From NCBI GenBank assembly GCA_016839425.1, contig JAEOUI010000404.1, positions 1-9,173 on the forward strand: a stretch of DNA of 9,173 bases, given 5' to 3'. Under the pieces are notes generated by a model. The model worked only from the letters and a program-made list of their open reading frames with translations, was not told where the DNA came from and did no database searches. Position numbers and translations under genes: made by a program. Below, one piece after another: positions 6,059 through 9,173 of this stretch (positions within the stretch are counted from its first letter, which is position 1; each line of letters begins with the position of its first letter). Origin of the DNA: Promethearchaeota archaeon (GTDB lineage: Archaea; Asgardarchaeota; Lokiarchaeia; Sigynarchaeales; SOKP01).

Positions 6059-7837
6059 TCAGGAGTAATTATTTCTAACAAATTCTTTTACGCCTTCTAT
6101 TTCTTCTAAATATGTTGCTCGATTTGCAAATATATAAAACCTCACTTCAGGTCCAGTACCAGAGGGTCGAAAATATAGGATGGAATCGTTGCTTTTTAAT
6201 TGATAAATATCGATCATTTTATTATTATCGGAAAGGGCAGATATCTCGTACTCTTTACCATTAATTTCAATCGTTTTTCCATCGTTTTTTTCAAAATCCT
6301 TTATGATCTTGATCTTTTGCGCATCGGATGCGGGAATGGTACTATTGATACCTACGATTGATAGGTCTATCGAATCTGAGATATTATGACCTCTACAAAC
6401 GAGCTCTGTTATCAAAACGAGAGCGGGCACGGGATATTTATCGGCAATTAACGGTAGTGGTGAACTGAACCGCGTTTCAGAGGTGTTTCCATCCTTATTT
6501 ACATCAAGAATTGTAATTGTATGACCTCCGCTTTCTTCCCAAAGCACTACAACAAACTCTTCTCTCGTAAGACCCTCTTGTTCCATTAAATCTAAAATAT
6601 ATCTCTTCAAGGGATCGGAATTGTCAAATTTTATAAGATTTTCGTTTCGATCAAGCAAGTATAAAATAGCAGTATTTATTTTCGATTTTTCAACATCTAC
6701 GCCAGTTAAAAAATAAAGAATGGCGCCGAGATGTTTGTATCCCACACCCTTGAGTACATTCATAAAAGATCTTTTGTCTGATCTCAGATCGCTTGGAATG
6801 GTCCTGACATTTATGATTTTTTTGCCATATTCCGTGGCCAAAATGTTATGCATTGCCGAGTATATTTCATTAGGAATGTAGAAAAAAAAGTCGTTTTCTT
6901 GTTTGATGTAAAGCGCAATTCGGTCCCTATCTGCGTCTAAAAGGAGGGCAATGTTAGACTTTGATTCGTTCATTATTTTTTTCAATTTATCCTCCTTTAT
7001 CACCTTTATAGGGTTCGGCGGATCGATTTCTTCGTCAACCAGAACGATATTTGCTCCGTAATATTCAAATAACCTAACAATACCTTTTGCCTTTCCTAAG
7101 TAAGGCCAAATGACAATATTCTTCCCCTTAATGCTTTTTATGCTTAAAATTCTTGAAAGTAAATTAATTACATAATCATTGTTTTTTTTTTCTGCATCTA
7201 TCAAAATGGGTTGATAATCCATATTTAATAAAATGTCCTTGTATTCCAATGATTTCTTGGAGATATCCTTTAAAAGGTCTCCTGACATGGGCATTGGATA
7301 TAGAAGGTAAAATTTAATGCCGTTCCAGGAAAGATCGTTATGACTTGCGGTGATTACGATTATGACTTCAATATCCTCCAATAAAGCCACAGATGCCGCT
7401 CCGTAGGGCGTGGATAGCAGGGAAGTGTTATTCTCTCCTTTTTGATGGTAAATATCAAAACCTTCGTGAGAAAACAAAGCAGAACAATATTTTAAAAGGG
7501 GTTCATTGCTTGGTCTATCGTCTGTAACTATTAGGATTTTAAGATTTTGACCATTTTTTAATTCTTTATATTTATCACTAATAGCCCTAAAAAATCGTAA
7601 AAACAAGAAAAATTTGTTTTTTGTCAATAGGTAGTGATTTTCGTCTTTAATCTCGTAAATTTGGATTCTAAGCCCTGAAGTAGGAGCAACGATTGGATCG
7701 AGAATTTCTCGTTCTTGTTCACTTAAATCAGGTAATTCTATCGAATTAATGCCGCCTTCGAGTTTTTCTAGCGGGATTGTTTCCATTTCAAATTTAATCA
7801 GTCCCATCACTTTTAGAGAGTAGCAGTTATGAGACAT
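6059..7837 (-). CDS. Alpha-D-phosphohexomutase (phosphoglucomutase/phosphomannomutase family)
   Basis: Expected to interconvert hexose 1- and 6-phosphates through a phosphoserine and Mg2+, feeding sugar-nucleotide synthesis; cytosolic. Seen: all four family loops. They are the catalytic serine loop TASHND (S165), metal loop DADRDR (301-306), sugar-binding loop EESGGH (434-439) and phosphate-binding loop FRPSGTGPEVR (556-566). The N-terminal TSGLR (53-57) corresponds to the usual GTSGxRG but is altered. At 592 residues it is longer than typical prokaryotic enzymes (about 450) and near PGM2-type size, with a roughly 50-residue N-terminal extension. FRPSGTG mixes the bacterial RPSGTEP and PGM1-like FRLSGTG patterns. 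Whether glucose, mannose or glucosamine phosphate (or pentose phosphate) is the substrate cannot be told. A TATA-like box touches the first ATG, so Met11 (start at 7807) may be the real start. It lies 60 bases downstream of the GTPase gene on the same strand. Confidence 0.9.
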   Translation of the reverse strand: MSHNCYSLKVMGLIKFEMETIPLEKLEGGINSIELPDLSEQEREILDPIVAPTSGLRIQIYEIKDENHYLLTKNKFFLFLRFFRAISDKYKELKNGQNLKILIVTDDRPSNEPLLKYCSALFSHEGFDIYHQKGENNTSLLSTPYGAASVALLEDIEVIIVITASHNDLSWNGIKFYLLYPMPMSGDLLKDISKKSLEYKDILLNMDYQPILIDAEKKNNDYVINLLSRILSIKSIKGKNIVIWPYLGKAKGIVRLFEYYGANIVLVDEEIDPPNPIKVIKEDKLKKIMNESKSNIALLLDADRDRIALYIKQENDFFFYIPNEIYSAMHNILATEYGKKIINVRTIPSDLRSDKRSFMNVLKGVGYKHLGAILYFLTGVDVEKSKINTAILYLLDRNENLIKFDNSDPLKRYILDLMEQEGLTREEFVVVLWEESGGHTITILDVNKDGNTSETRFSSPLPLIADKYPVPALVLITELVCRGHNISDSIDLSIVGINSTIPASDAQKIKIIKDFEKNDGKTIEINGKEYEISALSDNNKMIDIYQLKSNDSILYFRPSGTGPEVRFYIFANRATYLEEIEGVKEFVRNNYS

Positions 7838-7840
7838 ATA

Positions 7841-7851
7841 TTTATAATGCT
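7841..7851 (-). promoter_or_regulatory. TATA-like element immediately before the phosphohexomutase gene
   Basis: On the minus strand, GCATTATAAATATATG places a TATA-like ATTATAAATAT directly against the first ATG at 7837. Transcription from this box would start inside the first ten codons, which supports Met11 (7807) as the true start and suggests a promoter separate from the GTPase gene. A second AT box, TTTAAA, lies a few bases upstream. Confidence 0.35.
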
Positions 7852-7897
7852 TTAAATGGTTTATCCAAATCGAAAAGAAGTGCGAATTTGAATCAAG

Positions 7898-8782
7898 CTA
7901 CTTCTGGATGTTTTTTATTGCGTCTCTAAGGATAGCGTGAATTTTTTCCCGATATAATGATTCAATTGCCACCATTGAATGAAATGTTATGCTTCTTTCC
8001 TTGGTAGAAAGTAGTTTTTTACAAAATTCTGGTGTTAATCTGTTTGGAAGATCTTGTTTATTCGCAATACCGATGACTAATTTGTCTTTATAATGCGTTT
8101 CTAAAATATCTTGAATAATGAGCTTTGAAGAATTTAGATTTTCAAAAGTAGAATCCGTAACTAAAAGTGCAATATCCGTTCCTTCTAAAAGACTCCCCCA
8201 CAGGGAGCGAAAGTTTGACTGCCCAGCAAAGTCCCAAAATACAATTTCCCTGTGCAAGTCCGAGTCGAGATCTTCGCCTTCAAGAGAAGTAATATCGGCA
8301 GTAATCGTAGGGACATATTCTAAATTAAGTTGTTTCCCACAAATCAAGTGTAAAAGTGTGGTTTTTCCCACGCCACCAAGCCCAATTATGGAAACCTTGA
8401 TCGAGCCTAGTATGATGTTATCCAATTCTTTAGTAAACCCGTAGAAAATGGATCTATCTCCTTTCCAACGCCCTTCTTTAAGGTGCTCTTGATATTTTTC
8501 TATGAATTTTGTTTTTATGCTTACGATTTTTGGATTGATCAGGGAATCATCATCGTTAAGATCGGCACATACGACTATAATAATGTTCTCTATGATCGTG
8601 TAATAGTACTTATTATCTTCCGTTGAAGTGCTTTTAATATCAGATTGAGAAATCTCTTTCATGAAGCCAGAAAACGCACTAAGAAATCCTGCTAACAAGT
8701 CTCTATCTACATCGCTATCTCCATAATTTCTAAATAAAAGCGACTTACCGTCCTTAGTAAGAATGTTTATGTATTGAATCAT
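7898..8782 (-). CDS. Arf-like small GTPase with N-terminal longin-like domain
   Basis: Ras-superfamily GTP-binding switch protein, probably in signalling or membrane-associated complexes. Seen: C-terminal G domain (about 127-290) with G1 GLGGVGKT (134-141), G2 threonine in YVPTI (156-160), G3 WDFAGQ (183-188), G4 NKQD (241-244) and a G5-like S269-M-V-A. WDxxGQ and ANKQDL are Arf-family hallmarks, and WDFAGQ also resembles the Ras form. The first about 125 residues follow a longin/SRX-like order: two strands around MIQYINILTKDGKSLLFRNYG, a helix (DLLAGFLSAFSGFMKEI), more strands (YYYTIIENIIIVVCADL), then two helices. A roadblock domain, which begins with a helix, fits less well. There is no C-terminal lipidation cysteine and no transmembrane segment; the protein is probably cytosolic unless the longin part binds membrane complexes. 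Small GTPases of this type are abundant in Asgard archaea. Its promoter region holds a 23-base palindrome. Confidence 0.88.
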   Translation of the reverse strand: MIQYINILTKDGKSLLFRNYGDSDVDRDLLAGFLSAFSGFMKEISQSDIKSTSTEDNKYYYTIIENIIIVVCADLNDDDSLINPKIVSIKTKFIEKYQEHLKEGRWKGDRSIFYGFTKELDNIILGSIKVSIIGLGGVGKTTLLHLICGKQLNLEYVPTITADITSLEGEDLDSDLHREIVFWDFAGQSNFRSLWGSLLEGTDIALLVTDSTFENLNSSKLIIQDILETHYKDKLVIGIANKQDLPNRLTPEFCKKLLSTKERSITFHSMVAIESLYREKIHAILRDAIKNIQK

Positions 8783-8809
8783 ATCTCATATTGCAAAAAA
8801 ACGATTTGA

Positions 8810-8832
8810 TCAAGTACATCCGATCTACTTGA
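8810..8832. promoter_or_regulatory. 23-base near-perfect palindrome, likely operator between divergent genes
   Basis: TCAAGTA at 8810-8816 is mirrored by TACTTGA at 8826-8832, and the inner ATC/GAT pair is also symmetric around C8821. Ten of eleven base pairs match; the only mismatch is C8817/C8825. It lies just downstream of a minus-strand TATA-like box and covers the expected transcription start of the GTPase gene, a typical place for a repressor site. As RNA it could also form a hairpin in the GTPase leader. Confidence 0.55.
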
Positions 8833-8837
8833 CTAAA

Positions 8838-8850
8838 ATTATTTATTAAA
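8838..8850 (-). promoter_or_regulatory. TATA-like element of the longin-GTPase gene
   Basis: Minus-strand TTTAATAAATAAT lies about 60 bases before the ATG at 8782. A start about 25 bases downstream falls near 8819, within the 23-base palindrome, and gives a leader of about 35 bases without a clear Shine-Dalgarno. Confidence 0.35.
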
Positions 8851-8877
8851 TTGTTTTTATTTAATTAATAAAGTACG

Positions 8878-8890
8878 ATTAATATAAAAA
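8878..8890 (+). promoter_or_regulatory. TATA-like element of the partial plus-strand gene
   Basis: ATTAATATAAAAA lies about 70 bases before the ATG at 8959. Initiation near 8910 would give a leader of about 48 bases carrying the strong Shine-Dalgarno at 8947. Confidence 0.35.
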
Positions 8891-8946
8891 TTTCTTTTTC
8901 TCGTATTTCGTTGATGCGAGGAACAGGTTGGTATTAAACGGCACTT

Positions 8947-8952
8947 GAGGTG
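8947..8952 (+). promoter_or_regulatory. Strong Shine-Dalgarno site fixing the start at 8959
   Basis: GAGGTG, a strong match to the 16S rRNA 3' end, lies six bases before the ATG at 8959 and fixes this start. It is the best ribosome-binding site in the window. Confidence 0.7.
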
Positions 8953-8958
8953 GAAATA

Positions 8959-9173
8959 ATGTCGGAACCCAACACAAAAAAATCGGACAAAACAGAGGAC
9001 TCCAAATCTATCAGTCAAATGATTGAAAGCTTAACAAGTGTCATGCAAAAATTTGGATTGGATATGATAAAAAAGCTCGGAAAAACAGAATCGAGGCTTA
9101 ACATACTTTCGGATAAGATTGATAACCTCACCGAAGCAACAATTAACATAAAGTCTTATTCTCCAATATTAAA
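8959..9173 (+). CDS. N-terminal part of a probably coiled-coil protein, cut by the window end
   Basis: An open frame of 71 codons runs to the window edge with no stop. Seen: a polar, charged N-terminus (MSEPNTKKSDKTEDSKS), then a helical stretch with heptad-like hydrophobic spacing (ISQMIESLTSVMQKFGLDMI, and from about residue 43 ESRLNILSDKIDNLTEA), ending near SYSPIL. There is no signal peptide or membrane segment so far. A strong Shine-Dalgarno supports the start. No family can be named from this fragment. It is divergent from the longin-GTPase gene and shares its 176-base upstream region, so the two may be co-regulated. Confidence 0.75.
   Translation, partial: MSEPNTKKSDKTEDSKSISQMIESLTSVMQKFGLDMIKKLGKTESRLNILSDKIDNLTEATINIKSYSPIL

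Noticed and set aside
7893..7903. TCAAGCTACTT near the end of the GTPase gene as a second copy of the promoter palindrome
   Set aside because: Only partial half-sites are present with different spacing, and it overlaps the stop codon; probably chance.
8118..8444. Plus-strand open frame of 108 codons inside the GTPase gene
   Set aside because: It is antisense to the conserved GTPase motifs and its composition is that of a reverse-complement shadow.

Overview
The window is an AT-rich, compact stretch of archaeal DNA, most likely from an Asgard (Promethearchaeati) genome. The pointers are a stand-alone archaeal XPF/ERCC4-type nuclease, an Arf-like small GTPase fused to a longin-like domain, a membrane-anchored helical protein ending in tandem winged helices, TATA-like boxes close to start codons, and a mix of Shine-Dalgarno-led and apparently leader-poor genes. 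No 16S gene or other taxonomic marker is present, so the lineage is inference.

Layout. (1) Positions 156-965, plus strand: XPF-like structure-specific nuclease. (2) Positions 1155-2727, plus strand: a two-gene operon of a 66-residue single-span membrane peptide and, four bases later, a radical SAM enzyme with an N-terminal PqqD-like peptide-binding domain and a complete seven-cysteine SPASM domain. This resembles a peptide-modification (RiPP-type) cassette. (3) Positions 2746-4014, minus strand: an acyl-CoA dehydrogenase that converges on the radical SAM gene with an 18-base gap. (4) Positions 4015-4262: a 248-base divergent promoter region with an 11-base-period tandem repeat. (5) Positions 4263-6041, plus strand: a 592-residue membrane-anchored protein with long helices, a charged linker and about three winged-helix modules, function unknown. 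(6) Positions 6059-7837, minus strand: an alpha-D-phosphohexomutase with all four family loops. (7) Positions 7898-8782, minus strand: the longin-GTPase fusion. (8) Positions 8783-8958: a divergent regulatory region with a 23-base near-perfect palindrome. (9) Positions 8959-9173, plus strand: the start of a probably coiled-coil protein, cut by the window edge.

Working relationships. The only clear functional unit is the peptide plus radical SAM operon. The GTPase and phosphohexomutase lie in tandem 60 bases apart and could be co-transcribed, but a TATA-like element between them suggests separate transcription. The GTPase and the partial downstream gene share a divergent promoter region whose palindrome sits at the predicted transcription start of the GTPase. 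The nuclease and the acyl-CoA dehydrogenase look like independent housekeeping genes.

No rRNA, tRNA, CRISPR array, insertion sequence or attachment site was seen.
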